NCBI GenBank assembly: GCA_002897615.1
Contig: BDTX01000008.1
Span: 1 to 58,490 of the forward strand
Direction of reading: 5' to 3'
Source of the DNA: a bacterium BMS3Bbin14
Lineage (GTDB): Bacteria; Desulfobacterota; Desulfobulbia; Desulfobulbales; Desulfobulbaceae
DNA length: 58,490 nucleotides
The notes beneath the pieces are model-generated. The model searched no databases. It was not told the origin of the DNA and was given only the letters and a program-made list of their open reading frames with translations. Below are positions 15,825-25,858 of the stretch, piece by piece. How positions within the stretch are numbered: position 1 is the stretch's first letter; every line of letters begins with the position of its first letter. The position numbers were made by a program, and so were the translations under genes.

Positions 15825-18278
15825 ACCGAGCCGTTTGGCAAATATCCAGGCATCCTGATTAGCACGATGGTCCTGTTTTTCGCCGGCACGGCGACTACCA
15901 CGGCGACGGCCGGTATGTCGGCCGCTACCGGCAACACGCCGGTGACCATCGGTGCGGGCAGGATGACCGTATCGGCTTCTTTACGCCTTACGGACAGGGA
16001 AAAGGCCTGGCTGGCTGCCCACAAAATCATCCGGGTGGGCTTTGACAGCTCTTTCCCGCCCTATAGTTTTTTGGATGATGCGGGGAATTGCGAGGGGCTG
16101 GCAGTGGATATGCTGCAAGTCCTGGCCCGCCGGATCGGCGTCACCATCAAGCCCATACCCAAAGCGGTTTGGACGGATTTGTATGCAGCTGCAAAGAGGC
16201 GCGAGGTCGATGCGGTCGCCACCATGGGTCGACAGCCGCAACGCGAGAAGTGGTTCGTTTTTACCCGGCCCTACCTGTTCAAGTCGCTGGTGATCATGAC
16301 CCGGAAGGAGACGACGGCCATCAACCGGCCCGGAGATCTGGCAGGCAGGAGTGTCGCTCTGGTCGAAAAGTACCAGTATGTCAAACCTCTCCTGCAACAA
16401 TACCCCTCGGTCAAACCCTACTACGTCGATACCATGCTCGACGGCCTGAATGCCGTTGCCGTGGGCAAGGCCGACGCTGCTATCACCTTTCTCGGGGCCG
16501 GGCACTATCTGAAAACGAAGTATCAACTCGCCAACCTGAAATTCGCTGCCGTTTTCGACCGGGATCACTTCACGGAAAGCATCGCCGTCCGCAAAGACTG
16601 GCCCGAGCTGGCCGTGATCCTGGACAAGGCGCTGGCGTCAATCAGTGACAGTGAAAGGGCGGAGCTCAGCCAACGCTGGGTCGGCCAGGAACATATGCTC
16701 CATATTGCCTTACGCACGCTTTTTCAGTACCTGGCGGCCATTCTGGGTTTTGTGCTTCTCCTCGTTTCAGGATTTGTTATCTGGAACAGCGCCCTGAAGA
16801 AACAGGTCAGGAGAAAGACCGCGGAATTGCGGCAAGAGCTTGCGGAGCGTAAAAAGGCTGAGGACGAAAACCAAAGAATCAATGAAAAACTGCGGGCCGT
16901 CAACGGCATTATCATGGCCTGCGCGAGCACCATGGAGACAGAGGAGATGCTCGGCAAGGTTATGGACGAGGCCTTGCTGATTACCGGTCTGGAAGGCGGT
17001 GTCATCTATGCCGTCGGCCCGGACCAGAAGCTGCGGATTGCCGCCCGCCGGGAAACCTCAGCAGCAATCGGAGATTTGCCCGACCATGCCGCTAAGATCG
17101 GCGAGTGCCTGTGCGGCGAGTGCGCCCGGGACCATAAACCCCTGATCCTGGCCGACCGCGAGGCGGTGCTGAAGTTCTCGACCCGGGAGGCAACCTGCGG
17201 CGAGAACATCCGGTTTCACGCCGCCTTTCCCCTGATCAGCGGCGAGCGTTGCATGGGGGTTCTCTGTGTCTTTACCCGAACTGACAAAAGGCCGTCGGCG
17301 CAAAGCCTGCAACTGCTCGAAACAGTCTCCGCCCAGATCGCCATGGCCATCGACAACGCACAGCTTTACGCCGCAAGTATTCAACAGGCTCTCACCCTCG
17401 AAGACAAGGTGCGGGAACGCACCGCCGATCTCGATAAGGTGCGGCGGGACCTGCTGAACCTGGTGGCAGACCTGAACCGCGCCAACGAGAAATTGCAGGA
17501 GCTCGACCGGTTGAAAGCCATGTTCATTGCCTCCATGAGTCACGAGTTGCGGACGCCGCTCAACTCCATTATCGGTTTTACCGGCATTATCCTGCAGGGC
17601 ATGACCGGCGGGATCAACGATGAGCAGCGCGACCAACTGGAGCGGGTCTTCCGGGCAGGCAAGCATCTGCTGTTGCTCATCACCGACGTCATCGACATCG
17701 CCAAGATCGAGTCCGGCAAAATCGTACCCTATGCCGGGGAGTTTCTCCTTGACGGGGTCATCGACGAGGCCTGTGACAGCCTGAAGGTCCAGATCACCGA
17801 AAAAGGTCTTGAATTGAGAAAAACAGTCCCGGAAACGCCCATCCGGATGAAGAGTGATCGCCGGCGGATCTTGCAGTGCCTGCTTAATCTTTTGAGCAAT
17901 GCGGTAAAGTTTACGGCCGGGGGCACAGTGACAGTGGCGGTAAAGTGGCACAAGGGCATCGGGACAGAGGGCCGGCAGGCACAGAGTGAAGGAAGGGACG
18001 ATATGCCGGGTGGGTTTGTGGAGATCTCCGTGACCGACACCGGGATCGGCATTAGTGCAGAGGACATGCCCCGGCTGTTTCAGTCGTTTGTGCGGTTTGA
18101 GTCGCAGCAGAAAACCACAACGCCCGGTACCGGCCTGGGGTTGTATCTGACGAAAAAGCTGACAACCGAGGTCCTGGGCGGTGAGTTATGGGCGGAAAGC
18201 CGGGCAGGAGAAGGAAGCGTGTTTACTTTGAGACTACCGGTTATTTTGAGTAATCAAGAAAATAAAATCAAGACCTAA
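15822..18278 (+). CDS. Sensor histidine kinase with periplasmic SBP domain and GAF
   Basis: 818 residues. A signal/anchor segment (about 10-30) leads to a periplasmic solute-binding (SBP_bac_3-like) domain from about residue 55 to 295 (RVGFDSSFPPYSFLDDAGNC, then LAGRSVALVEKYQYV). A transmembrane helix follows (about 300-322, LAAILGFVLLLVSGFVIW). A GAF-like domain spans about 375-525, then coiled coil, then HisKA with phospho-acceptor SHELRTPLNS near residue 573. The ATPase domain has NAVKF, DTGIGI and GTGLGLYL. It probably senses a small molecule in the periplasm. There is no receiver domain; the single-domain response regulator just downstream is the likely partner. Confidence 0.9.
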   Translation: MTEPFGKYPGILISTMVLFFAGTATTTATAGMSAATGNTPVTIGAGRMTVSASLRLTDREKAWLAAHKIIRVGFDSSFPPYSFLDDAGNCEGLAVDMLQVLARRIGVTIKPIPKAVWTDLYAAAKRREVDAVATMGRQPQREKWFVFTRPYLFKSLVIMTRKETTAINRPGDLAGRSVALVEKYQYVKPLLQQYPSVKPYYVDTMLDGLNAVAVGKADAAITFLGAGHYLKTKYQLANLKFAAVFDRDHFTESIAVRKDWPELAVILDKALASISDSERAELSQRWVGQEHMLHIALRTLFQYLAAILGFVLLLVSGFVIWNSALKKQVRRKTAELRQELAERKKAEDENQRINEKLRAVNGIIMACASTMETEEMLGKVMDEALLITGLEGGVIYAVGPDQKLRIAARRETSAAIGDLPDHAAKIGECLCGECARDHKPLILADREAVLKFSTREATCGENIRFHAAFPLISGERCMGVLCVFTRTDKRPSAQSLQLLETVSAQIAMAIDNAQLYAASIQQALTLEDKVRERTADLDKVRRDLLNLVADLNRANEKLQELDRLKAMFIASMSHELRTPLNSIIGFTGIILQGMTGGINDEQRDQLERVFRAGKHLLLLITDVIDIAKIESGKIVPYAGEFLLDGVIDEACDSLKVQITEKGLELRKTVPETPIRMKSDRRRILQCLLNLLSNAVKFTAGGTVTVAVKWHKGIGTEGRQAQSEGRDDMPGGFVEISVTDTGIGISAEDMPRLFQSFVRFESQQKTTTPGTGLGLYLTKKLTTEVLGGELWAESRAGEGSVFTLRLPVILSNQENKIKT

Positions 18279-18279
18279 G

Positions 18280-18390
18280 CCGGGGTCCGTTATCGGGCGC
18301 CCCGGTGCAGACCAGGAAATGCATTTATTTGACAACAATACAATAAATTCCACTATTGCATGGAGTTATCAAGACGTCATGGATTCAAGG
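18280..18390 (+). mobile_element. MITE-A copy 6, left-half deletion, CTAAG duplication
   Basis: A 111-bp derivative. The left inverted repeat (CCGGGGTCCGT) runs directly into TATCGGGCGCC, so the left half between two CCGT copies is deleted, and part of the GC-rich core is also missing. Exact CTAAG direct repeats flank it (18275-18279 and 18391-18395). Confidence 0.88.
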
Positions 18391-18404
18391 CTAAGGAGAA
18401 AGTG

Positions 18405-18773
18405 ATGCCCAGGGCACTGATTATCGAGGATACGCCGGACAACATGGAATTGATCTGCTTCATCCTGAACAAGAATGGCATAGAAACCATCAGGGCTGAA
18501 AATGGAAGGAAGGGCATTGAGCTTGCGGAAAGCGAGCTGCCGGATTTCATAATCCTTGATATCCAGCTGCCGGATATCAACGGCACCGAGGTGCTGCAGG
18601 CCATTCGCCGTTCAAAAGCCGACGGCAAGGTGCCGATCATCGCCATGACTTCATATGCCATGAGCGGCGACCGGGACAAGCTGCTTGCCTCCGGCTGCAA
18701 CGGTTATATTGAAAAACCAGTCGACCCGATGACGGTCATGGAGCAGATCATGGAAATACTCCTGGATTCGTGA
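18405..18773 (+). CDS. Single-domain response regulator
   Basis: A 122-residue CheY/DivK-like receiver. It has the acidic pair ED at residues 8-9, phospho-acceptor D52 in FIILDIQLPDINGTEV, the conserved Thr in IAMTSYA and Lys in YIEKPVD. It has no output domain, so it probably passes phosphate on or binds a protein target in the phosphorelay with its neighbours. The ATG at 18405 follows AAGGAGAAAG; an in-frame ATG at 18360 lies inside MITE-A copy 6 and is rejected. The last codons (Leu-Asp-Ser-stop) are read from the left end of MITE-A copy 7. Confidence 0.9.
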   Translation: MPRALIIEDTPDNMELICFILNKNGIETIRAENGRKGIELAESELPDFIILDIQLPDINGTEVLQAIRRSKADGKVPIIAMTSYAMSGDRDKLLASGCNGYIEKPVDPMTVMEQIMEILLDS

Positions 18774-18917
18774 GCATTCGGGAACGGTGCAGATGCGCCG
18801 TTATCGGGCGTCCCGCAGCCCGGCGCGGTGAAGACCGGAAAGAGTGTTTATTCGGCAACAATGCAATAAATTCCACATATTGTATGGAGTATTACCTCAA
18901 GCCGTTGCGGATTCAGG
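18761..18917 (+). mobile_element. MITE-A copy 7, internal deletion, ATACT duplication
   Basis: A 157-bp derivative flanked by exact ATACT repeats (18756-18760 and 18918-18922). The deletion joins the two GCAGATGC octamers of the full element. Its left terminus supplies the stop codon of the response regulator. Confidence 0.92.
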
Positions 18918-19020
18918 ATACTTAAAAACAGGCGCTAAGGGGGAGAAAAATGGGCAAAAAGACAATGACGTTTTTGTACTTTGTGTCTGGACGCCTTTAA
19001 AAAAGGAGTGTATATATAAA

Positions 19021-21432
19021 ATGAAAATTCTTATTATTGACGACGATCGGGATTCGCGGCTGATTCTCAGGAAAAACCTGGAAGGCGCGGGGCATCAGGT
19101 CGAGGAAGCCATACATGGTGCGGATGCTCTCTGCAAGGCCCGGGCCTCGAAGCCGGAGTTGATCGTCTCCGACATCCTCATGCCGGTCATGGACGGTTAC
19201 AAGCTCTGCTTCGAGGTGAAGCACGACCGGGAGCTGAACAAAATTCCTTTTGTTTTTTATACCGCCACCTATACCGATATTGAAGACGAGCGGCTGGCCA
19301 TCGGCCTGGGCGCTTCAAGGTATATTCTCAAACCAATGGAAACGGATGATTTCCTGCGAATCGTCGCCGATGTGGTGAGGGAGGCCCAGCATGACCAACT
19401 GCCGGTGCCTGACGAACCGATGGTAGACCCGGTGGAACTGTTTCGGATGTATGATGCGGGTCTGGCCAGGAAACTGCTTGATAAGGTGCGGGAACTTGAG
19501 AAGGCCAAGGCCAAAATAGAGGATAGCGAGCGCTCTTTCCAGAATCTCTTTAACAGTATGCGCGACGTTATTATCATGACCGATCTTGAGCACCACATCG
19601 TCAACGTCAATCAGCCGGCCATGCGTGACGTGTTCGGCTACGAGCTGGCTGAGATCCTGGACCGGCAAATCGCATTGATCTATGCCACGACGGAGGGATT
19701 CGAAGAGACGGGCCCAAAAATTCTCTCTAAAAAAGAACCAGTTGAAGGGTTAATGCTGGAAACTTTGTTCAAACGAAAAAACGGCGGGACGTTTCTCGGC
19801 AGGATGGCAATTATGAAGCTGCTGGATGAGCAAGGAAAGGTCAGAGGCAATGTCGGTATCATCCACGACATTACGGAGAAGAAAAATGCCGAAGAGGCAA
19901 TCCGGCAGACTCGGGACAACTGGCAGAGAACCTTTGATGCCATCCCGGATATCGTGATCCTGCAAGACAAAGATTATAGAATCCTGCAGGTCAACGAGGC
20001 GACCTGCAAGATTTTAGACACGAGCCCGGAAAAGATCATAAGCCGGTATTGTTACAAGGTATTCAGGGGCGTTTCGGAACCATGCCTGGACTGTCCGGCG
20101 GAGAAGGCCATTCATGATGTCATGCCATCTACCGCAGACCTTGAATATGTCGGGCTCAAGAAATTTTTTTTAGTTACCATCGCGCCGATTGTTGACAAGA
20201 ACGGCAAGGTGACCGGTGTCGTCCACACTGCTAAAGATATTACCGACCAGAAAAAAATTGAGTGTCAGCTGCGCCAGTCCCAGAAGATGGAAGCCGTCGG
20301 CACCCTGGCCGGCGGGATTGCCCATGATTTTAACAATATACTGACGCCTCTGCTCGGCTATTCCGAACTGGCCCTGACAGACATTCCCGCGGGGGCGGAG
20401 CAGGCGCAGGCCGACATCCTGGAGGTGCTTAAGGCCGGCGAACGCGCCCGGGAGCTCGTGAAGCAGATTCTCACCTTCAGCCAGCAGCACGAGCAGGAGC
20501 GCAAGCCGTTACGAATGCAGTATATCCTCAAGGAGGCGCTCAAACTGCTGCGCGCCTCGCTGCCGACCACCATTGAGATCAAAACGGCTATTGATGAGAA
20601 GTGCGGCCCGGTGCTGTCCGATCCTACCCAGATTCATCAGGTACTCATGAATCTTTGTACCAATGCCTATCATGCCATGCGCGACCAGGGCGGTGTCTTG
20701 ATGGTAACCTTGAAGCCGGTAAAAATAAACGGGGAGAATGCCGAGCAGTTTGTGGGCCTGCGGCCGGGAAGGTATCTGAAACTGGAAGTCAGCGACACCG
20801 GCTTCGGCATGGCACCGGAGATTAGCGAAAAAATTTTCGAACCCTATTTCACCACCAAGAAGAAAGGCGAGGGTACCGGCCTGGGCCTTTCGGTGGTGCA
20901 TGGCATTGTCATAAGTTATGGCGGCCACATCTCGGTTTACAGCGAACCGGGGCAAGGGACGACTTTTATAATTTATTTCCCGCAGTATGAAAATTCAGGC
21001 ACGGTTGTCGATATTGACCGGAAAGTCAGTAAAGAACCTCCGCATGGTACGGAAAGGCTGCTGGTGGTGGATGATGAGGCGACCATAGTTGACGTAGAGA
21101 ACCGGATTTTGAGCGGTCTCGGCTATCAGGTCACCGGAGTGACAAGCAGCCAGGAGGCCCTGCGGCTTTTTGCCCGGCAACCGGATGCCTTTGACCTGGT
21201 GATAACCGATATGACCATGCCGAAGATGACCGGCCTGGGCCTGGCCCGGCAACTGCTTGCCATGCGGGCGGACCTCCCGATTATCCTCTGCACCGGCTTC
21301 AGTGAGACCGTCAATGAACAAAGCGCCAAGGCTATCGGCATTAGAGAGTTTATCATGAAGCCCATAGATCGAACCGGGCTGGCCGTTATAACCAGGAAGG
21401 CCCTGGATGGAAATCCGGCTGCGGTTCATTAA
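19021..21432 (+). CDS. Hybrid histidine kinase, REC-PAS-PAS-HK-REC
   Basis: 803 residues, cytoplasmic, with no membrane segment. The N-terminal receiver has DDD at 7-9 and phospho-acceptor D51 ([12 protein letters not shown]). Two PAS domains follow at about 160-285 and 295-410; the second has the pair EPCLDCPAE and may bind a ligand. The HisKA segment is [15 protein letters not shown], the ATPase has NAYHAM, DTGFGM and [13 protein letters not shown]-terminal receiver covers about 675-795 ([11 protein letters not shown]). It is the NtrB-like HDFNN subtype. The ATG at 19021 follows AAGGAG. An open frame continues upstream to 18844, but that part lies in MITE-A copy 7. It probably forms a relay with the two upstream proteins. 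Confidence 0.9.
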   Translation: MKILIIDDDRDSRLILRKNLEGAGHQVEEAIHGADALCKARASKPELIVSDILMPVMDGYKLCFEVKHDRELNKIPFVFYTATYTDIEDERLAIGLGASRYILKPMETDDFLRIVADVVREAQHDQLPVPDEPMVDPVELFRMYDAGLARKLLDKVRELEKAKAKIEDSERSFQNLFNSMRDVIIMTDLEHHIVNVNQPAMRDVFGYELAEILDRQIALIYATTEGFEETGPKILSKKEPVEGLMLETLFKRKNGGTFLGRMAIMKLLDEQGKVRGNVGIIHDITEKKNAEEAIRQTRDNWQRTFDAIPDIVILQDKDYRILQVNEATCKILDTSPEKIISRYCYKVFRGVSEPCLDCPAEKAIHDVMPSTADLEYVGLKKFFLVTIAPIVDKNGKVTGVVHTAKDITDQKKIECQLRQSQKMEAVGTLAGGIAHDFNNILTPLLGYSELALTDIPAGAEQAQADILEVLKAGERARELVKQILTFSQQHEQERKPLRMQYILKEALKLLRASLPTTIEIKTAIDEKCGPVLSDPTQIHQVLMNLCTNAYHAMRDQGGVLMVTLKPVKINGENAEQFVGLRPGRYLKLEVSDTGFGMAPEISEKIFEPYFTTKKKGEGTGLGLSVVHGIVISYGGHISVYSEPGQGTTFIIYFPQYENSGTVVDIDRKVSKEPPHGTERLLVVDDEATIVDVENRILSGLGYQVTGVTSSQEALRLFARQPDAFDLVITDMTMPKMTGLGLARQLLAMRADLPIILCTGFSETVNEQSAKAIGIREFIMKPIDRTGLAVITRKALDGNPAAVH

Positions 21433-21434
21433 CC

Positions 21435-21563
21435 CCTGGACCCGCTCTCGGGCGGACCGCAGGGCGGCGAGGTGAAGACCAGAGAATGTGTTTATTTGTC
21501 AATAATGCAATAAATTCCACATATTGCCTGGAATATCACCTCAAGCCGTCACGGTAATTCAGG
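21435..21563 (+). mobile_element. MITE-A copy 8, left-half deletion
   Basis: A 129-bp derivative starting CCTGGACCCG then CTCTCGGGCGG, the same left-half deletion type as copies 6, 10 and 12. The right end reads CACGGTAATTCAGG, with a 2-base insertion in the inverted repeat. It begins two bases after the hybrid kinase stop codon. The flanks (TAACC / TTACT) are not a clear duplication. Confidence 0.85.
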
Positions 21564-21570
21564 TTACTTG

Positions 21571-21783
21571 TTATCCATGACTATGGTTGTGGCCATGTTC
21601 ATGGTGGACCTCCGTTGCCTTATCGGCAATGTGGGGATTTTCCTTAAACCTGGCGAGGCAATGATCACTGCAAAAATAATACGTTTCCCCATCCTGATCA
21701 TAGGCGGTAAATGCCCCTGGGTCTTCGGTGGTCATTCCGCACACCGGATCACGAAATATGTGCTTATGTGTCGTCATTGTCAT
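21571..21783 (-). CDS. YHS-domain protein with His-rich tail
   Basis: 70 residues. The YHS metal-associated domain shows DPVCGM, then ETYYFCSDHCLARFKENP, with the three cysteines expected. The C-terminal tail HHEHGHNHSHG is an additional metal-binding stretch. YHS domains occur in heavy-metal ATPases and copper or mercury handling proteins, so a metal chaperone or storage role is likely. AAGGGAG precedes the ATG. The neighbouring 82-residue protein on the same strand is related and lies upstream in the same probable operon. Confidence 0.82.
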   Translation of the reverse strand: MTMTTHKHIFRDPVCGMTTEDPGAFTAYDQDGETYYFCSDHCLARFKENPHIADKATEVHHEHGHNHSHG

Positions 21784-21904
21784 ACTCCCTTGTAACGGGC
21801 CCGGAAAAAGCCCTTTTTATTAATCTGCGCAGTTCAAGCGGCCGCAAATCGCATTTCTTGCAGCATGTATCAGGGAAAAAATATACTCCCTGGCACTCCA
21901 CTGC

Positions 21905-22153
21905 TCAATTTTTTTCATTTACCTCCATGTTGCAGACAGGATCTTTGGTGACCTTGAGGGGTGCGGCCTGAGAGGTCTGCTTTTTCTCCCGCGTTTCGCA
22001 CCCGTGGTGATCGTGGGTGTGTTGCTGCCCGGCCTGGTCGTGCCCGGCCTGGTCGTGCCCGGCATGACTATGACCTCCGCAGCAACCGCCTCTACGCATC
22101 ATCCAGTAAAACACTCCGCCAATGATAAGAATCCAAAGAACATTTGATAACAT
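21905..22153 (-). CDS. Membrane-anchored His-rich protein with interrupted YHS motif
   Basis: 82 residues. An N-terminal membrane helix (LWILIIGGVFYWMM) is followed by a Cys/His-rich segment with GHDQAGHDQAG repeats and HTHDHHGC, then KVTKDPVCNMEVNEKN and a TGA stop. The end is the beginning of a YHS domain. After the TGA the same frame continues with AVECQGVYFFPDTCCKKC for 46 codons to a TAA at 21764-21766, resembling the missing second half. It is either a truncated YHS domain, a nonsense-mutated gene or a recoded TGA. AGGAGG precedes the ATG. It probably binds metal at the membrane. Confidence 0.75.
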   Translation of the reverse strand: MLSNVLWILIIGGVFYWMMRRGGCCGGHSHAGHDQAGHDQAGQQHTHDHHGCETREKKQTSQAAPLKVTKDPVCNMEVNEKN

Positions 22154-22184
22154 GGCAGTACCTCCTGTAATAATTTTATAGAGA

Positions 22185-22428
22185 TCTGGATCCGTGAGCG
22201 TTCGAGAACGGTGCAGATGCAGATAGCGAGCCTGCGAGACCTTCGAGGCGGCAACGATGTTGATTATCCTGGTGTGATATCAACTTTGTTGCCAACGCAG
22301 CAGATGTGCCGTTATCGGGCGCCCCGCAGGGCGGCGCGGTGAAGACCAGTGAATGAGTTTATTTAACAATGATGCAATAAATTCAACATATTGCATAAAT
22401 AATCATCTCAAGCCGTCACGGATTCAGG
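22185..22428 (+). mobile_element. MITE-A copy 9, long form, AGAGA duplication
   Basis: A 244-bp full copy, including the additional segment GATAGCGAGCCTGCGAGACC. Exact AGAGA repeats flank it (22180-22184 and 22429-22433). It sits in the divergent promoter-side gap upstream of the His-rich gene. Confidence 0.94.
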
Positions 22429-22630
22429 AGAGAGTTTTGCCGGTCTTCCACTCTCCTTTTCCTTTAAGATAAGCATTGGACTACACTACAGGGTCAATGG
22501 TTTATTTTCACAACCAGCAAAAAAAATAACAGGAGAAAGAGAAACGGGTCTATTGCCTTACACTACAGGTCCGGCATATAAATTTCGGAGGTGAAATGAG
22601 ACAAGCGTCAGAGAAAGCTTCGTACTGTTT

Positions 22631-23965
22631 TCAGAACCTGGCCAGGTTCCCGGTGCCAATGGTCCAGGATTCCAGGGCTGTCAGGGCCTGGTCGGCGCGG
22701 AACCGGCCGCGGTCCCGCTTCCTCATTTTGGTTTTCAGGGGCGGGAAGAGGCCGAAATTGATATTAGAGGGCTGGAAATGTTCAGGCGCCGTAGCGGTCA
22801 GGTGATGAATCAGGGCGCCATGGGCCGTCTCGGGCGGCGGCACGACCGGGGCCAAGCCCCGGACCAGGCGGGCGGCATTCATGCCGGCCAGAAGCCCCAT
22901 GGCCGCCGACTCCACGTACCCTTCCACCCCTGAAAGCTGCCCGGCCAGAAACAGGTTTTTCCTTTTCTTCATCTGCAGGGTCGGCTCAAGCAATTCCGGG
23001 GCGCAGACAAAGGTGTTGCGGTGAATGGAACCAAGCCGGACAAACTCGGCCCGCTCCAGGCCGGGAATCGTCCGAAACACCAGTTTCTGCCCGGCATAGG
23101 TGAGTTTGGTCTGAAAGCCGACCAGGTTATACATGCTTTTTTCCCGGTTTTCGGCCCGCAACTGCACCACCGCATGGGGTGTCTGGCCGGTCCGGGGGTC
23201 CGGCAGGCCCACCGGCTTCATGGGGCCGAAACGAAGCGTCTGTTCCCCGCGCTCCAGCATCACCTCGATGGGCAGGCAGCCTTCAAAATATTTCGGCGTT
23301 TCAAAACTCTTGAGCGGCACGGTTTCAGCCGCGGCCAGGAGTTCGACAAACCGGTTGTACTGCTCTTCATTCATGGGACAGTTGAGATAATCGCCCGGTC
23401 CGTCATCCCAGCGCGACTTGCGGTAGATCAGGTCCAGGTCCAGGGATTCCGCGGCGACAATGGGGGCAATGGCATCATAGAAGGCGAGATTTTCCGCGCC
23501 GGTCAGCCGCAGCAGGCTACCGCTCAATTTTTCCGAGGTCAGCGGCCCGGTGGCGAGGATAACCGGGGAATCGGCCGGTTCCGGGATCGCCTCGACCTCT
23601 TGCCGGAAAATCGTGATCAACTCGTTCTCTTCCATGACCCGGGTGATATACTCGGCGAATTGTTGCCGGTCAACGGCCAGGGCCTTGCCGGCGGGCACGG
23701 CTGTCGCCTCCGCGGCCCGGATAATCAGGGAATCGAGCCGGCGCATCTCTTCCTTGAGCAGGCCCACGCCGGAATCGACCATGTTGGACCGCAGCGAGTT
23801 GGAGCAGACCAGTTCGCCCAGGGACTCTGATTGATGGGCCGGACTGAACCGCTGCGGCCGCATCTCGTACAGCTCGACGGCCACTCCCTGTCTCGCCGCC
23901 TGCCAGGCGGCCTCACAGCCCGCGAGGCCGCCGCCGACAACAATAACCCGCGCCGCGTCTCTCAT
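22631..23965 (-). CDS. trmFO: Folate-dependent tRNA (uracil-5-)-methyltransferase TrmFO
   Basis: Forms ribothymidine at U54 of tRNA using methylenetetrahydrofolate and FAD. 444 residues. The N-terminal FAD-binding motif [19 protein letters not shown], the segment [19 protein letters not shown] and the C-terminal [19 protein letters not shown] match the family. It overlaps the upstream 3D-domain gene by four bases, so the two are co-translated. Confidence 0.95.
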   Translation of the reverse strand: MRDAARVIVVGGGLAGCEAAWQAARQGVAVELYEMRPQRFSPAHQSESLGELVCSNSLRSNMVDSGVGLLKEEMRRLDSLIIRAAEATAVPAGKALAVDRQQFAEYITRVMEENELITIFRQEVEAIPEPADSPVILATGPLTSEKLSGSLLRLTGAENLAFYDAIAPIVAAESLDLDLIYRKSRWDDGPGDYLNCPMNEEQYNRFVELLAAAETVPLKSFETPKYFEGCLPIEVMLERGEQTLRFGPMKPVGLPDPRTGQTPHAVVQLRAENREKSMYNLVGFQTKLTYAGQKLVFRTIPGLERAEFVRLGSIHRNTFVCAPELLEPTLQMKKRKNLFLAGQLSGVEGYVESAAMGLLAGMNAARLVRGLAPVVPPPETAHGALIHHLTATAPEHFQPSNINFGLFPPLKTKMRKRDRGRFRADQALTALESWTIGTGNLARF

Positions 23966-24489
23966 CGCTCGATCTGCACCTCCACCCGCCGCCGCCCCCA
24001 GTTGAGGGCATCCTGGTGCGATTCGAAATAGAGATCGATCCGGTTCGGCCCCTTGATGGCCGAACCACGGTCCTCGACCACGCCCCAGCCGTAACCCGGA
24101 ACATACATCCGGGTGCCGAAGGGATAAAATTTGGTGTCGGCGGCAATGGTCCCGTCCCGGTGCAGCCAGAGCCAGGGAAAAACGAGGCGGACCGGAATCA
24201 TCCAGGGGTTGACCAGGCTGTTGACGGAAAAAAGGCCGGGCACCGGTTCGACGGCTTCGGTTCCCGCCGCGGTCAGGCCGGAATAGGGCCGGCCGGTAGC
24301 CGGCCCGGCACTCACATAGCGGTTCCAGAAATCAAGCTTGAGATAGGTCCAGCTGCCCCGTTCCCAGGAACAGCACTTGCCGCAGCCGCAGTAGGCGGTT
24401 GTCTCCATGATCCTGGAGGTATGACCGGCGCAGCCGCCAAGGACCAAAAGCAGACCGATAAAAAGGGGAAAAAACGAAAATCGACCCAT
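23962..24489 (-). CDS. 3D-domain lipoprotein
   Basis: 175 residues with a lipoprotein signal (lipobox LGGC, cysteine near residue 20). The C-terminal part is a 3D (MltA-like double-psi beta-barrel) domain: [20 protein letters not shown], then [18 protein letters not shown], with conserved aspartates. Such domains occur in lytic transglycosylases and resuscitation-factor-like muralytic proteins, so a cell-wall role in the outer membrane is likely. [12 protein letters not shown] is typical of the family in Gram-negative anaerobes. Its end overlaps trmFO. Confidence 0.85.
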   Translation of the reverse strand: MGRFSFFPLFIGLLLVLGGCAGHTSRIMETTAYCGCGKCCSWERGSWTYLKLDFWNRYVSAGPATGRPYSGLTAAGTEAVEPVPGLFSVNSLVNPWMIPVRLVFPWLWLHRDGTIAADTKFYPFGTRMYVPGYGWGVVEDRGSAIKGPNRIDLYFESHQDALNWGRRRVEVQIER

Positions 24490-24498
24490 GGTGCGCGG

Positions 24499-25785
24499 TT
24501 AGTAGCGATAATAATCCGGCTTGAACGGCCCGTCCACCTCGACGCCGATATATTCGGCCTGTTCCGGCGTCAGACGCGTCAGGTGGACGCCGATCTTGTG
24601 CAGATGGAGCCGGGCCACTTTCTCGTCCAGCTTCTTGGGCAGGAAATAGACCTTCTTCTCATAGCGCTCGGAATTTTGCCACAACTCGATCTGGGCCAGC
24701 ACCTGGTTGGTGAAGGAATTCGACATGACAAAGCTCGAGTGGCCGGTGGCGCAACCCAGGTTCACCAGGCGGCCCTCGGCCAGGACAATGATCCGCTTGC
24801 CGTCCGGAAAGATCACATGATCAACCTGGGGCTTGATGTTTTCCCACTCCAGGTCGCGCAGGCCGGCAATATCGATTTCCGCGTCAAAGTGGCCGATATT
24901 GCAGACAATGGCCTGGTCCTTCATCACCTCCATATGGGCACGGGTTATGACCCGCAGGTTACCGGTGCAGGTCACGAAAATCTCGCCGACCGGGGCCGCC
25001 TCTTCCATGGTCACGACCCGGTAGCCTTCCATGGCCGCCTGCAGGGCGCAGATCGGATCGACCTCGATGACCAGCACCGTGGCGCCCATGCCGCGCAGCG
25101 CCTGGGCGCAGCCCTTGCCCACATCGCCGTAACCGACAACCACGGCGGTTTTGCCGGCAATCATGACATCGGTGGCCCGCTTGATGCCGTCGATCAGTGA
25201 CTCCCGGCAGCCGTACAGATTGTCGAACTTGGACTTGGTCACCGAATCGTTGACATTGAAAGCCGGGGTCAGCAGTTTGCCCTCCCTGGCCATCTCGTTC
25301 AGCCGGTGGACGCCGGTCGTGGTCTCCTCGGAGAGGCCGCGCACGTCCCGCATCAGTTCGGGATACTTCTGGTGCATGACCTGGGTCAGGTCGCCGCCGT
25401 CGTCAAGGAGCATGTTCGGCCGCCAGTCATCCGGCCCGAAGATAGTCTGATCAATGCACCACCAGAATTCCTCCTCTGACTCGCCCTTCCAGGCAAAGGT
25501 CGGGATGCCGGCCGCGGCCATGACGGCGGCGGCATGGTCCTGGGTGGAAAAAATATTACAGGACGACCAGCGCAGCTCGGCCCCGAGCTCCACCAGGGTT
25601 TCCATCAAAACCGCCGTCTGGATGGTCATGTGCAGACAGCCGGCGATCCGGGCGCCGGCCAGGGGCTTCTGCCCGGCAAACTCGGTGCGCAAGGCCATAA
25701 GCCCCGGCATTTCGGTCTCGGCAATGGCCACCTCTTTACGGCCCCACTCGGCCAGACTGATATCCGCTACTTTATAATCGCTCAT
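24499..25785 (-). CDS. ahcY: Adenosylhomocysteinase
   Basis: Hydrolyses S-adenosylhomocysteine to adenosine and homocysteine, removing the methylation by-product. 428 residues. The NAD-binding motif [22 protein letters not shown] near residue 51 and the C-terminal KPDYYRY are diagnostic. GGAG lies just before the ATG. metK and the homocysteine methyltransferase/MTHFR fusion follow on the same strand upstream, making a compact methyl cycle. Nine bases separate it from the 3D lipoprotein gene downstream. Confidence 0.97.
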   Translation of the reverse strand: MSDYKVADISLAEWGRKEVAIAETEMPGLMALRTEFAGQKPLAGARIAGCLHMTIQTAVLMETLVELGAELRWSSCNIFSTQDHAAAVMAAAGIPTFAWKGESEEEFWWCIDQTIFGPDDWRPNMLLDDGGDLTQVMHQKYPELMRDVRGLSEETTTGVHRLNEMAREGKLLTPAFNVNDSVTKSKFDNLYGCRESLIDGIKRATDVMIAGKTAVVVGYGDVGKGCAQALRGMGATVLVIEVDPICALQAAMEGYRVVTMEEAAPVGEIFVTCTGNLRVITRAHMEVMKDQAIVCNIGHFDAEIDIAGLRDLEWENIKPQVDHVIFPDGKRIIVLAEGRLVNLGCATGHSSFVMSNSFTNQVLAQIELWQNSERYEKKVYFLPKKLDEKVARLHLHKIGVHLTRLTPEQAEYIGVEVDGPFKPDYYRY

Positions 25786-25858
25786 TTTCGTGCTCCATCA
25801 TCCGCCGTTGGCGGTTTATATTATAATACCAAACATTTTGATACCTGAATCCGGAATC

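Noticed and set aside
18360..18404. Upstream ATG start of the response regulator
   Set aside because: Lies inside MITE-A copy 6, and the ATG at 18405 has the proper ribosome site and gives the normal receiver N-terminus.
21860..21904. SECIS element after the TGA
   Set aside because: The nearby CAGGGA/TCCCTG hairpin lacks a recognisable SECIS loop, so selenocysteine is left only as a possibility.
25846..25857. Solo CCTGAATCCGG between ahcY and metK
   Set aside because: It is only one half of the MITE-A inverted repeat; too short to call an element copy.
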